Below are positions 7,924 through 16,631 of a DNA stretch of 49,511 nucleotides, piece by piece; the stretch's first letter is position 1; the number at the start of each line of letters is the position of its first letter. Source of the DNA: Mycobacterium colombiense (GTDB lineage Bacteria > Actinomycetota > Actinomycetes > Mycobacteriales > Mycobacteriaceae); the NCBI RefSeq assembly GCF_001672755.1, contig NZ_LZKI01000185.1:1-49511 (forward strand), written 5' to 3'. The notes beneath the pieces were generated by a model. It made no database searches. It worked only from the letters and a program-made list of their open reading frames with translations, and was not told the DNA's origin. Position numbers and translations under genes: made by a program.

Positions 7924-8373
7924 TCAGGCGTTGATCACCTCGCGCTGGGCGCCGCCGTCTCGGACGGCCCGGGGTGTGTCACCGCGGCCCACCGCGATCT
8001 TGCGCGGCTTGGCCTTCTCGGCCACTGGAACGTGAAGGCGCAGAACGCCTTCGGCATACGAGGCCTCGATCTTGTCGGTGTCGAGGTTCTCGCCGAGCAC
8101 CAGCTGGCGGCTGAACACGCCGCGCGGCCGCTCGGTGGCCAGCATCTCGCGGTTGGGATCGACGGCCGGTCGTTCGGCGCGCACGGTCACCACGTTGCGC
8201 TCGATGTCGATATCCAGCGAGTCGGCATCGATGCCGGGCAGGTCGAACTCGATGACGAACTTCTCGCCTTCGCGCCAGGCATCCATGGGCATCACTGCCG
8301 GCCGGGCGGCGGTACCGAGGACCTGGTGGGCGAAGCGGTCGAGGTCACGGAACGGATCTGAACGCATCAGCAT
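7924..8373 (-). CDS. hsp18: Hsp20 small heat-shock protein, 18-kDa antigen homologue
   Basis: 149 residues and closely similar to the M. leprae/M. avium 18-kDa antigen (MLMRSDPFRDLDRFAHQVLG, PAVMPMDAWREGEKFVIEFD, ERPRGVFSRQLVLGENLDTD). An alpha-crystallin domain spans about 20-125. It is an ATP-independent holdase for unfolding proteins. The ATG at 8373 is preferred because GAGAGG lies 8 bases upstream and the homologues start there; a GTG at 8382 is also in frame. It is divergent from a MerR-family regulator across an AT-rich, palindrome-containing promoter region, suggesting that the regulator controls it. Confidence 0.95.
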   Translation of the reverse strand: MLMRSDPFRDLDRFAHQVLGTAARPAVMPMDAWREGEKFVIEFDLPGIDADSLDIDIERNVVTVRAERPAVDPNREMLATERPRGVFSRQLVLGENLDTDKIEASYAEGVLRLHVPVAEKAKPRKIAVGRGDTPRAVRDGGAQREVINA

Positions 8374-8418
8374 GGTGGTCACCTCTCACTCCAATCTAGG
8401 CGGTGGGTCGGCAATTTC

Positions 8419-8436
8419 CTATGTCTAATGACATAG
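8419..8436. promoter_or_regulatory. Palindromic operator candidate between hsp18 and merR
   Basis: CTATGTC-TAAT-GACATAG has perfect 7-bp arms in an unusually AT-rich 131-bp divergent region. A second inverted repeat (ATCAT-N10-ATGAT) and a distant TAGACA element complementary to TGTCTA lie nearby. Reading toward hsp18, TTGCAT-N17-TATATC is a plausible vegetative promoter, which the palindrome would lie just beyond. No full HspR HAIR box is present. Confidence 0.5.
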
Positions 8437-8514
8437 ATTTGATATATCATCCTCGACAGAATGATGCAAGTGTGCTAGACAGATTTTTTGAGCCGGTAGT
8501 GAAGGAGATGCGCG

Positions 8515-8880
8515 ATGGCCGACCACCGCGGCGACGCGGGTGCCCCCTCGTCCGACCATGGTGTGTACGGCATCTCGGTGGCCGCCGAATTGTCCGGGAT
8601 CGCGGTGCAGTCGCTGCGTCTCTACGAGCGTTACGGCCTGATCACACCGGCCCGCAGCCGGGGCGGAACTCGTCGGTATAGCGCCGACGACCTGATGCGG
8701 CTCAGGCGCATCAGTGAGCTGGTCGAGTCCGGGGTCAACCTGGCCGGCGTCGCGCGCATCCTCGATCTGGAGGACCACAACGCCACGCTGTCGGCGGCGA
8801 ACACGGACCTGCGGTCCAGCAATCGCACCTTGCGCGAGGCCGCGAAGACGGCCAAGGCCGACGACCCGGGCGCCCGGTAG
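8515..8880 (+). CDS. MerR-family transcriptional regulator (HspR-like)
   Basis: 121 residues. The N-terminal MerR helix-turn-helix (about 17-85) contains YGISVAAELSGIAVQSLRLY, the wing GGTRRYSADDLMRLRRI and VNLAGVARIL, as in heat-shock repressors of the HspR type. A short charged coiled tail follows, with no metal-binding cysteines. The start follows a GAAGGAGA ribosome site. Divergence from hsp18 points to control of hsp18 and itself. Whether it senses heat through a chaperone, as HspR does through DnaK, cannot be seen. Confidence 0.88.
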   Translation: MADHRGDAGAPSSDHGVYGISVAAELSGIAVQSLRLYERYGLITPARSRGGTRRYSADDLMRLRRISELVESGVNLAGVARILDLEDHNATLSAANTDLRSSNRTLREAAKTAKADDPGAR

Positions 8881-8890
8881 GGCCCACCGC

Positions 8891-8916
8891 GGATTGCACC
8901 GGCCGACGCCGGGTAC
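8891..8916 (+). promoter_or_regulatory. SigF-like promoter before DUF1360 gene
   Basis: GGATT-N15-GGGTAC resembles the mycobacterial SigF consensus GGTTT-N15-17-GGGTA, with a perfect -10 and one -35 mismatch, and ends 30 bp before the ATG. Confidence 0.4.
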
Positions 8917-8946
8917 TCGTCCCGCTATGCCTTTTGAGGAGAAGCG

Positions 8947-9483
8947 ATGGGTGAGTTGACGGAAGCCGGGGCTCAGGTCGCGGGCAGCGCACGCCAGGAA
9001 GCGGACGCCTACCGCGGCGACAACGACCGGCCGCTGGGCGGCTACCTGGTGGTGATGGGCGTCTACGGCGTCGTGGTGGCGGTCGCGGTACTGGCTGCGC
9101 TGGCCAGCGGCCGCAGACTGCCGGCCCGGTGGCGCGTCCAAGACCTGCTGCTGCTCACCCTGGGCACCCACAAACTGTCGCGCACCTTGACCAAGGACGC
9201 GGTGACCAGCCCGCTGCGGGCACCCTTCACGCACTACAAGGGCACCGGCGGACCCGCGGAGGTTCAGGAGGAGGTTCGCGAGCACAGCCAGCTCCGGCAC
9301 AGCCTGGGGGAGCTGGTGACGTGCCCGTTCTGCCTGGACATGTGGGTCGCCACGGGTTTTGCCATCGGCCTGGTCTTCGCGCCCCGCTTCACCCGGCTGG
9401 TCGCGGGCGTGTTCAGCGCGCTGGCCGGCGCGGACTTCCTGCAGCTCGCCTACGCCGTGGCGCAGCAGCGAGCCGAGGGTTGA
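8947..9483 (+). CDS. DUF1360 membrane protein
   Basis: 178 residues. The N-terminus is hydrophilic, followed by a transmembrane segment (about 36-56, YLVVMGVYGVVVAVAVLAAL), a conserved cytoplasmic block (LTLGTHKLSRTLTKDAVTSP, PFTHYKGTGGPAE), the hallmark VTCPFCLDMWVATGFAIGLV around residue 125, and a final hydrophobic stretch. These are DUF1360 features; related proteins occur with sporulation or stress genes and have no established activity. A GAGGAGAAG ribosome site precedes the ATG. Probably stress-induced, given the SigF-like promoter. Confidence 0.85.
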   Translation: MGELTEAGAQVAGSARQEADAYRGDNDRPLGGYLVVMGVYGVVVAVAVLAALASGRRLPARWRVQDLLLLTLGTHKLSRTLTKDAVTSPLRAPFTHYKGTGGPAEVQEEVREHSQLRHSLGELVTCPFCLDMWVATGFAIGLVFAPRFTRLVAGVFSALAGADFLQLAYAVAQQRAEG

Positions 9484-9502
9484 GCCGCCGAACTCGGCCG
9501 CG

Positions 9503-10813
9503 TCAGCCCGTCTTCGGCATCGGAATGCCTTCGCTGGCGGTGAATTGCGCGTCGTCCTCGGAGGACAAGCCGATCGAGACGACCGAGCGGGTGAACAGCG
9601 CGTCGGTCAGGTAGGCCAGCGACACCGCCCACCGGTTGACGCCTCGTGGGATCGCATACAGGTGGTACGACCGGGTGACTGCCTTGGCGGGTAACCCGGA
9701 CAGATGGATGTTGAGCGGGTTGGCCACCGCGTAGCGCGGTCCGAGGTCGACCACCAGGCCGAGGTTGCGGTGCTTGTATTCCTTGCTGCTGCCGTAACCC
9801 AGGCTGGCCGCGACGTTTCGGGCCAGCGCCTTGCCCTGCCGGGTCGCGTGCTGGGCGGTCGGCGGTGTGACCTTTCCCGGCTGGGTCAGATCGGGAACGG
9901 CGGCCGCATCACCGGCCGCAAACACCTCGGGGTGATCGGGCACCTGCAGGTCGGCCTGCACCGTGAGCCGGCCCTTTTCGGTCGGCAGCCCAAGGTTCTG
10001 GATCAACGGGGCGCCCGTCACTCCCGTCACCCAGGCGATCGTTCGCGTCTCGATGCGCGAATCATCGGTGAGCACAACGTGATCGGCATGCGCCTCCTTG
10101 AGGGTGATGCCGAGCCGGACGTCGATGCCGCGCTTGCGTAGCACCTTGAGCGCGGCGTCGCCCAGCTTCTTGCCCACCTCGGGCATCACCTGATCGGCCA
10201 GGTCCAGCAGCAGGAACCGCACCTCCGCGGGGTTGAAGCGCATCTGCTTGGCCGCCGCGTCGGCGAGCGCCCGCAACTGGGCCACCAGCTCGGTACCCGA
10301 ATACGACGCGCCGACCACCACGACGGTGCGCCGGGCCGCGGCCACCCGGGGATCGTCCTCGATGTTGGCCAGCTCCAGCTGATCGACGAAATGGTCGCGC
10401 AGGTAGAGGGCCTCGGCGGTGGTCTTCAGTCCGCGTGCGTGTTTGGCCAGCCCCGGGACATCGAACAACTTGGTCACCGAGCCCGGCGTCAGCACCAGCC
10501 GATCCCACGACATGGCATGGCTGCGCTCTTCGGGATCACAATAGGTCAGCGTGCGTTGGTCGAAGTCCACGGCGTCAACCCGGCCGCGCACCGCGCGGAC
10601 GCCCTTGAGCGAATTGGCCAGTGGGACAGCGACAAAGCGGGCATCGACGACGCCTCCGGCGACGTCCGGCAACAGCGGCGTGTAGAGCATGTAGTCGACC
10701 GGCGAGATCATCGTGATGTCGAAGGGAGCACGTCGTCGACGCAGAATTCGGGCCAGCCGACGGGCGCAGGTGAATCCGGTGAAGCCGCTTCCCACGATCA
10801 CAATGGAGGTCAC
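9503..10813 (-). CDS. Type II NADH dehydrogenase-like FAD oxidoreductase
   Basis: About 436 residues from the GTG at 10813, which places the FAD-binding motif IVIVGSGFTGFTCARRLA at the N-terminus; an ATG 15 codons upstream is possible. The NAD(P)H-binding motif VVVVGASYSGTELVAQL and the second FAD contact EVFAAGDAA are in order. The C-terminal region (AVTRSYHLYAIPRG) resembles the membrane-associating tail of NDH-2. It probably passes electrons from NADH to quinone without proton pumping. It lies convergent with the DUF1360 gene. Other pyridine nucleotide-disulphide oxidoreductase roles remain possible. Confidence 0.83.
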   Translation of the reverse strand: MTSIVIVGSGFTGFTCARRLARILRRRRAPFDITMISPVDYMLYTPLLPDVAGGVVDARFVAVPLANSLKGVRAVRGRVDAVDFDQRTLTYCDPEERSHAMSWDRLVLTPGSVTKLFDVPGLAKHARGLKTTAEALYLRDHFVDQLELANIEDDPRVAAARRTVVVVGASYSGTELVAQLRALADAAAKQMRFNPAEVRFLLLDLADQVMPEVGKKLGDAALKVLRKRGIDVRLGITLKEAHADHVVLTDDSRIETRTIAWVTGVTGAPLIQNLGLPTEKGRLTVQADLQVPDHPEVFAAGDAAAVPDLTQPGKVTPPTAQHATRQGKALARNVAASLGYGSSKEYKHRNLGLVVDLGPRYAVANPLNIHLSGLPAKAVTRSYHLYAIPRGVNRWAVSLAYLTDALFTRSVVSIGLSSEDDAQFTASEGIPMPKTG

Positions 10814-11123
10814 TGGCCCGAGTGTAGGCGGCTTTCGGGGCTGGATCGAAACCCGCATATCGGATTGGCGCGACGATCGTCACGAAAAGCAGTGTTCGAC
10901 AACGTGTTTGATGCCATCCAGGTGATACGAGCCCCCCCAGGGGCCCATTCCCGGCGGCCCGGTCGCGCCGCATGCCTGGACGCGTTCGTTATCTGGCCTT
11001 GCGCTTCGCTGAATGGCTCATAGACTTCTTATTGGGCGTTGGCGATCGAAAAATTGTCAATGTCAACGCGACGCCTGTGGGAAACGGGCTCCGCGGCCGG
11101 GACGGCCTTCGGAGGTGATGTTT
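10814..11123. other. 310-bp divergent intergenic region
   Basis: This region separates the NDH-2-like and GAF-ANTAR genes and must hold both promoters. Near the right end a GGAGGTG ribosome site precedes the GAF-ANTAR start. I found no convincing operator, RNA gene or SigF-type motif. The AT-richer stretch at about 11020-11065 is the likeliest promoter zone. Confidence 0.5.
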
Positions 11124-11840
11124 ATGCGAGACGGCACTATCACCATCGCCGCTCAGCTCGTGGAGCTGGTGTCGAATCTGGAGCGCGACGAGCGCGACAC
11201 CGCGGCCGGGCTGCACGAGCTCATCGAAAACGGGGTGCACCACGTCACCGGCGCCCAATATGCGGGAATCACGCTGGCCGAGAAGAGTAGGTCGGTCAGC
11301 AGTGTCGTCGCCACGCATCGCTACCCGATGATTCTGGACGCGATTCAGAACAGGTTCGGCGAAGGGCCGTGCCTCGCCGCGGCCTGGGAGCACCACATCA
11401 TGCACATCGCGGACCTGAATGTCGAACAGCGCTGGCTGCGATACCGCCGGTATGCGCTCGAGCAGACCCCGATTCGCTCCATCCTGTCGTTCGAGTTGTT
11501 CGTCGACGGCAGCAGCATGGCCGCGCTCAACTTCTATGCCGACACCGCAAACGCGTTCAGCGCGGAGTCCGTGGAGCTGGGCACGGTGTACGCCACCCAT
11601 ATCGCATTGGCCTGGTCGATGATGCGCCGGCAGGACCAATTCCGCAGTGCTCTGGCCTCGCGCGACATCATCGGCCAGGCCAAGGGTGTGATCATGGAGC
11701 GCTTCAGTCTCGATTCCGTCGAGGCGTTCGAATTGCTCAGGCGGCTCTCGCAACAGTCCAACACCAGGCTGGTGGACATCGCCGCCGCCCTCATCGACAG
11801 CGAACATCCGCTCAAACACCGCCAGCGACTGAATCGCTGA
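11124..11840 (+). CDS. GAF-ANTAR domain RNA-binding regulator
   Basis: 238 residues. A GAF domain (about 20-160, NRFGEGPCLAAAW, HIADLNVEQRW, RSILSFELFVDGSSMAALN) is followed by a C-terminal ANTAR domain (about 172-228, IIGQAKGVIMERFSLDSVEA then LLRRLSQQSN). Such proteins are antiterminators that bind dual RNA hairpins. The ATG at 11124 has GGAGGTG at a good distance; an ATG two codons earlier abuts it. It is the second stand-alone ANTAR protein within 5 kb. The GAF ligand is unknown. Confidence 0.9.
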   Translation: MRDGTITIAAQLVELVSNLERDERDTAAGLHELIENGVHHVTGAQYAGITLAEKSRSVSSVVATHRYPMILDAIQNRFGEGPCLAAAWEHHIMHIADLNVEQRWLRYRRYALEQTPIRSILSFELFVDGSSMAALNFYADTANAFSAESVELGTVYATHIALAWSMMRRQDQFRSALASRDIIGQAKGVIMERFSLDSVEAFELLRRLSQQSNTRLVDIAAALIDSEHPLKHRQRLNR

Positions 11841-11865
11841 AAACGGCCGTCGGCGGCCGGTTTTC
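11839..11865. terminator. Bidirectional hairpin terminator
   Basis: GAAAACGGCCG-TCGG-CGGCCGGTTTTC forms a stem with one bulged G and ends in a T run on either strand. It lies between the converging GAF-ANTAR and flavin reductase genes. Confidence 0.7.
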
Positions 11866-11872
11866 GCGGTAG

Positions 11873-13027
11873 TCAGTTCATCGGAACGGGCGCGGGCCGA
11901 CCCTCGGCGATGAGCCGCTCGCCGAGGTCGTAATCGTCGTCGGCGTTGTAGGTCAGCACGCCGACGACGGCGTCGCCCGAGTCGTACCACACCGTGAAGC
12001 CGTCGCCGTGGTCGAGCATCCGGCTGCGTTCGTACCCGTCGCCCCAGGCGTGGTACTTCAGCGTCGCATCACCGATCGTGGTCCAAAAGCCGGGCACCCC
12101 ATCCCATTTCATCTGCTGCCCCGACGCGCAGGCGCCGGCGATCGAGCCCTGGTCGGCCGCGTCCTGCCAATGCTCGGTGGCCACCCGGCGACCGGCGACC
12201 TCGTGGTGGGCGAGGGCGACGTCGCCGGCGGCGTAGACACCGGGGACAGAAGTGGCCATGTCGGAACCCACCACGACGCGGGACTCGTGCACCCGCAGGC
12301 CCGCCTCGGCGGCGACCTTGCTCTGCGGCGACACACCGGTTGCCGCGAGCACCAGGTCACAGTCGATGGTGACGCCGTTGTCCAGACGCACACCCGCTTC
12401 GGTGATCTCCTGCACCGTCACCCCACCGACGTGCCGGGCCCCCGCCTCGCCGACCAGATCGCGCAACCGGGTGGCGGCCTCGCTGCCGAGCCGCTTCTCC
12501 TGCGGAAATTGTGACGGCGCAACCACAGTCACCGGGATGCCGCGCATCGCCAATGACGCGGCGGCCTCGCAACCGATGAAACCCGAGCCGATCACCACCG
12601 CGGAGGAAGCTTTTTCGGCGGCGGCGCGCAGCGTGCCGGCGTCGGCCAAGGAGCGCAACAACAGCGCGCGTTCCCCGCCGGGAAACGGCGGGGGCGCCGG
12701 GGCCGCGCCGCAGGCCAAAATCAACGTGTCGTAGGCATAACTTCGATCGCCGATACACACGGCGCGCTCGGCGAGATCGAGCCGCTCGACCGGGGCCCCG
12801 CCGATGAGCTCGATCGCCCGGTCCCCGAACCACCGCGCCGGGTGCAGGTCGACATCGTCTGTCTCACCGCGCAAGTACTCCTTGCTCAGCGGCGGCCGGG
12901 CGTACGGCGGATCGATGTCCGCGGTGATGATCCGCACCGGCGTATCGACGTCGTGTTCACGGAACGATTCTGCTGCGGCGACACCAGTTGGTCCGCTGCC
13001 CACGATGACGACCCCCGGCTGGTTCAT
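11873..13027 (-). CDS. FAD-dependent NAD(P)H oxidoreductase, ferredoxin reductase-like
   Basis: 384 residues from ATG at 13027, which gives MNQPGVVIVGSGPTGVAAAE directly at the FAD Rossmann motif. The NAD(P)H motif AVVIGSGFIGCEAAASLAMR follows at about residue 150, then GVYAAGDVALAH. DPPYARPPLSKEYLRG is typical of rubredoxin/ferredoxin reductases of oxygenase systems. It probably shuttles electrons from NAD(P)H to a ferredoxin or reduces a small molecule. It is divergent from the zinc alcohol dehydrogenase with 87 bp between starts, so shared regulation is possible. No ferredoxin gene is adjacent. Confidence 0.85.
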   Translation of the reverse strand: MNQPGVVIVGSGPTGVAAAESFREHDVDTPVRIITADIDPPYARPPLSKEYLRGETDDVDLHPARWFGDRAIELIGGAPVERLDLAERAVCIGDRSYAYDTLILACGAAPAPPPFPGGERALLLRSLADAGTLRAAAEKASSAVVIGSGFIGCEAAASLAMRGIPVTVVAPSQFPQEKRLGSEAATRLRDLVGEAGARHVGGVTVQEITEAGVRLDNGVTIDCDLVLAATGVSPQSKVAAEAGLRVHESRVVVGSDMATSVPGVYAAGDVALAHHEVAGRRVATEHWQDAADQGSIAGACASGQQMKWDGVPGFWTTIGDATLKYHAWGDGYERSRMLDHGDGFTVWYDSGDAVVGVLTYNADDDYDLGERLIAEGRPAPVPMN

Positions 13028-13114
13028 CCCGGGGTGATACCCGCGCAGCACGGGCTCAACCGGTAGCAGCGCCGGTGCCGTTTCGACGGATGCGAGGCGG
13101 GTATCGCCCTTCAC

Positions 13115-14296
13115 ATGAAGGCTGTCACGTGGCATGGCAAACGCGATGTACGGGTGGAATCGGTGCCCGATCCCAAGATCGAGCAACCCACCGATGCCAT
13201 CATCGAGGTCACCTCGACCAACATCTGCGGATCCGACCTACACCTGTACGAGATTCTCGGGGCATTCATGAACCCCGGCGACGTCCTCGGGCACGAACCC
13301 ATGGGCATCGTCCGGGAGGTCGGAACCGAGACGGGCGACCTGCGGGTGGGCGATCGGGTCGTCATCCCGTTCCAAATCTCCTGCGGCAGCTGCCACATGT
13401 GCAGTGAGAAGCTCTACACGCAATGCGAGACCACCCAGGTACGCGACCAGGGCATGGGTGCGGCGTTGTTCGGCTATTCGGAACTCTACGGCGAGGTCCC
13501 CGGCGGCCAGGCCGAGTTGTTGCGTGTTCCGCAGGCGCAGTTCACCCACATCAAAGTCCCTGTGGGACCGCCGGATTCGCGGTTCGTGTACCTGTCGGAC
13601 GTGCTGCCGACGGCATGGCAGGCGGTCGATTACGCCAACATCCCGGACGGCGGCTCGGTGACCGTGCTCGGGCTGGGCCCGATCGGCGACATGGCCGCGC
13701 GCATCGCCGATCATCTGGGCTATCGCGTCATCGCCGTCGACCTGGTGCCCGAACGGCTGGGCCGCGCGGCGAAACGCGGGATCCACACCATCGATTTGGG
13801 GCGGCTCGACGGCTCGCTCGGTGACGCGATCCGTGATCTGACCGACGGGCGGGGGACCGACTCGGTCATCGACGCGGTCGGCATGGAGGCACACGGTTCG
13901 CCGGCGGCCAAGCTGGCGCAACAGGTCGCCGGGTTGCTGCCCGATGCGGTGGGCAAGCGGGTCATGCAGACCGCAGGCGTGGACCGGCTGTCCGCCCTGT
14001 ATTCAGCCATCGACGTCGTGCGGCGCGGCGGCACGATCTCTTTGATCGGCGTGTACGGCGGTATGGCCGACCCGCTGCCGATGCTCACCCTGTTCGACAA
14101 GCAGGTGACCCTGCGGATGGGGCAGGCCAACGTCAAGCGCTGGGTCGACGACATCATGCCGCTGCTGACCGATGAGGACCCGCTCGGCGTGGACAGCTTC
14201 GCCACCCACGTGCTGCCACTGGATGAGGCCCCGCACGGCTACGACATCTTCCAGAAGAAGCAGGACGGTGCGGTGAAGGTCATACTCAAGCCGTGA
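13115..14296 (+). CDS. Zinc-dependent alcohol/formaldehyde dehydrogenase family protein
   Basis: 393 residues. Catalytic zinc ligands are Cys38 (NICGSDLH), His60 and Glu61 (GHEPMG). Structural zinc ligands are Cys90, Cys93, Cys96 and Cys104. A nucleotide-binding motif VLGLGPIGDMAARIADHLG lies near residue 180. A long insertion after residue 105 is characteristic of the glutathione-independent formaldehyde dehydrogenase branch. It probably oxidises an aldehyde or alcohol with NAD. The substrate cannot be told from sequence. Confidence 0.9.
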   Translation: MKAVTWHGKRDVRVESVPDPKIEQPTDAIIEVTSTNICGSDLHLYEILGAFMNPGDVLGHEPMGIVREVGTETGDLRVGDRVVIPFQISCGSCHMCSEKLYTQCETTQVRDQGMGAALFGYSELYGEVPGGQAELLRVPQAQFTHIKVPVGPPDSRFVYLSDVLPTAWQAVDYANIPDGGSVTVLGLGPIGDMAARIADHLGYRVIAVDLVPERLGRAAKRGIHTIDLGRLDGSLGDAIRDLTDGRGTDSVIDAVGMEAHGSPAAKLAQQVAGLLPDAVGKRVMQTAGVDRLSALYSAIDVVRRGGTISLIGVYGGMADPLPMLTLFDKQVTLRMGQANVKRWVDDIMPLLTDEDPLGVDSFATHVLPLDEAPHGYDIFQKKQDGAVKVILKP

Positions 14297-14352
14297 TCGG
14301 CTATGCCACAGCGCTTTCCGGCCAGCCGCGGCAGCGCGGGGCGTGGCGCACA

Positions 14353-14378
14353 GTTTGACGGCTGTGTAAGCAGGGTAT
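14353..14378 (+). promoter_or_regulatory. SigF-like promoter of glgX
   Basis: GTTT-N16-GGGTAT is an essentially perfect match to the mycobacterial SigF consensus. The -10 element ends only 10 bp before the ATG, so the transcript would have almost no leader and no ribosome site. Confidence 0.75.
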
Positions 14379-14388
14379 TGAAAGCGCC

Positions 14389-16539
14389 ATGACCACCGCA
14401 GACGCCCTCGCCCCCACGCCCACCGGAGAGGTGTGGCCGGGCCGGGCCTACCCGCTGGGCGCCACGTACGACGGTGCGGGCACCAACTTCGCCGTCTTCA
14501 GCGAGGTGGCTGAGAAGGTGGAGCTGTGCCTGTTCGACGCCGACGGCGCCGAAAGCCGAATTCCTCTGCCGGAGGTCGACGGCTTCATCTGGCACGCCTA
14601 CATCCCCAACATCGAACCGGGCCAGCGCTACGGCTACCGCGTTTACGGGCCGTACGACCCGGCCGCGGGGCAGCGCTGCAACCCGAACAAGCTACTGGTG
14701 GACCCGTATTCGAAAGCCATCGACGGCTCGTTCGAGTGGAACCAGTCGCTGTTCAGCTACAACTTCGGCGACCCCGACAGCCGCAACGACGACGACTCGG
14801 CCGCCAGCATGCCCAAGTCGGTCGTCATCAACCCCTACTTCGACTGGGGCAACGACCGGCCGCCGGATCACCACTACGCCGACACGGTCATCTACGAGGC
14901 GCACGTCAAGGGGCTGACCCAGACGCACCCCGACATCCCCGAACAACTGCGCGGTACCTATGCCGCGGTGGCGCACCCGGTGATCATCGAGCACCTCAAG
15001 AGCCTCGGCGTCACGGCCATCGAACTGATGCCGGTGCACCACTTCGCCAACGATTCCACCCTGGTCGACAAGGGGCTGTCGAACTATTGGGGCTACAACA
15101 CGATCGGATTCTTCGCGCCCGACTTCAAGTACTCCAGCGCCACCACGGCCGGAGGGCAGGTCCAGGAGTTCAAGGCCATGGTGCGCTCGCTGCACGAGGC
15201 CGGCATCGAGGTGATCCTCGACGTGGTCTACAACCACACGGCGGAGGGCAACCATCTGGGTCCGACACTGTCGATGCGCGGCATCGACAACGCCGCCTAC
15301 TACCGGCTGGTCGAAGACGACAAGCAGTACTACATGGACTACACCGGAACCGGGAACAGTCTCAACGTCGGGCACCCGCACGCGCTGCAGCTGATCATGG
15401 ACTCGCTGCGCTACTGGGTCACCGAGATGCACGTCGACGGCTTCCGCTTCGACCTGGCCGCCACGCTTGCCCGCGAGTTCTACGACGTCGACCGCCTGGC
15501 AACGTTTTTCGAACTCGTGCAACAGGATCCGACGGTCAGCCAGGTGAAACTGATCGCCGAGCCGTGGGACGTCGGCCCCGGCGGATACCAAGTGGGCAAC
15601 TTTCCCCCGCAGTGGACTGAGTGGAACGGGAAGTACCGCGACACCGTCCGCGACTTCTGGCGCGGCGAGCCCGCCACCCTCGACGAGTTCGCCTACCGGC
15701 TGTCCGGATCGGCGGATCTCTACGAGCACACCGCGCGGCGGCCGGTGGCGTCCATCAACTTCGTCATCGCACACGACGGCTTCACGCTGCGCGACCTGGT
15801 GTCCTACAACGAGAAGCACAACGAGGCCAACGGCGAGGACAACAACGACGGCGAGAGCCACAACCGGTCCTGGAATTGCGGAGCGGAGGGGCCCACCGAC
15901 GACGAGCAGATCAACGATCTGCGCGCCCGTCAGCAGCGCAACTTCCTGACCACCCTGCTGCTGTCCCAGGGCGTGCCGATGATCTGTCACGGCGACGAAC
16001 TCGGTCGCACGCAGAACGGAAACAACAACGGCTACTGCCAGGACAACGAGCTCACCTGGATCGACTGGGACAGCGCCGACACCGGACTGCTGGAATTCAC
16101 CCGGACCGTGTCGGCGCTGCGGGCCGAGCACCCGGTGTTCCGCAGGCGCCGGTTCTTCTCCGGCAAGCCGCTGGGCCGCCGCGGTCAGGACGGACTGCCG
16201 GACATCGCGTGGTTCACCCCCGAGGGTGCGGAGATGACCGACGAGGACTGGGGCGCCGGATTCGCCAAATCCGTCACCGTTTTCATGAACGGTCACGGCA
16301 TTCCCGACCGCGATCCGCGGGGGCAGCGGGTGCTCGACGACTCCTTCCTGCTGTGTTTCAACGCCCACTACGAGCCGATCGAATTCACTTTGCCGCCAAA
16401 GGAATTCGGTGCCTCGTGGCGGGTTGTTGTCTTTACCGGACCCGAAGAGACGACGCCGGCCGACGAGGTACCCGGGGGCGGCACGTTCACCGTCGAGGCG
16501 CACACCGCGGTGGTGCTGCAGGCCCCCGACAACAGCTGA
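14389..16539 (+). CDS. glgX: Glycogen debranching enzyme GlgX/TreX
   Basis: 716 residues. An N-terminal carbohydrate-binding CBM48 domain (YPLGATYDGAGTNFAVFSEV) precedes a GH13 barrel with the four conserved regions: DVVYNHTAEGN, GFRFDLAATLARE (nucleophile Asp), LIAEPWDVGPGGYQ (acid/base Glu) and VIAHDGFTLRDLV (transition-state Asp). NGEDNNDGESHNRSWNCGAE is typical of bacterial isoamylase-type debranching enzymes. It cleaves alpha-1,6 branches of glycogen. M. tuberculosis treX (721 residues) sits with treY and treZ; this copy stands alone, so it may be a stress-induced paralogue. Confidence 0.95.
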   Translation: MTTADALAPTPTGEVWPGRAYPLGATYDGAGTNFAVFSEVAEKVELCLFDADGAESRIPLPEVDGFIWHAYIPNIEPGQRYGYRVYGPYDPAAGQRCNPNKLLVDPYSKAIDGSFEWNQSLFSYNFGDPDSRNDDDSAASMPKSVVINPYFDWGNDRPPDHHYADTVIYEAHVKGLTQTHPDIPEQLRGTYAAVAHPVIIEHLKSLGVTAIELMPVHHFANDSTLVDKGLSNYWGYNTIGFFAPDFKYSSATTAGGQVQEFKAMVRSLHEAGIEVILDVVYNHTAEGNHLGPTLSMRGIDNAAYYRLVEDDKQYYMDYTGTGNSLNVGHPHALQLIMDSLRYWVTEMHVDGFRFDLAATLAREFYDVDRLATFFELVQQDPTVSQVKLIAEPWDVGPGGYQVGNFPPQWTEWNGKYRDTVRDFWRGEPATLDEFAYRLSGSADLYEHTARRPVASINFVIAHDGFTLRDLVSYNEKHNEANGEDNNDGESHNRSWNCGAEGPTDDEQINDLRARQQRNFLTTLLLSQGVPMICHGDELGRTQNGNNNGYCQDNELTWIDWDSADTGLLEFTRTVSALRAEHPVFRRRRFFSGKPLGRRGQDGLPDIAWFTPEGAEMTDEDWGAGFAKSVTVFMNGHGIPDRDPRGQRVLDDSFLLCFNAHYEPIEFTLPPKEFGASWRVVVFTGPEETTPADEVPGGGTFTVEAHTAVVLQAPDNS

Positions 16540-16631
16540 ACACCGTGACACAAATCCGCCCGAACGTTACGTAGCGCGCCGCCTGCCGATACGCTGTGCC
16601 TGCAGCGAGCTCGTTACAGGAGAGGGCAAAT

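Noticed and set aside
8453..8500. Possible HspR HAIR box before merR
   Set aside because: Only a weak half-site (TTTGAGC) is present; the second half-site is missing.
14692..16551. Long open frame on the minus strand opposite glgX
   Set aside because: Valine- and arginine-rich antisense shadow typical of high-GC genes; glgX itself has all GH13 motifs.
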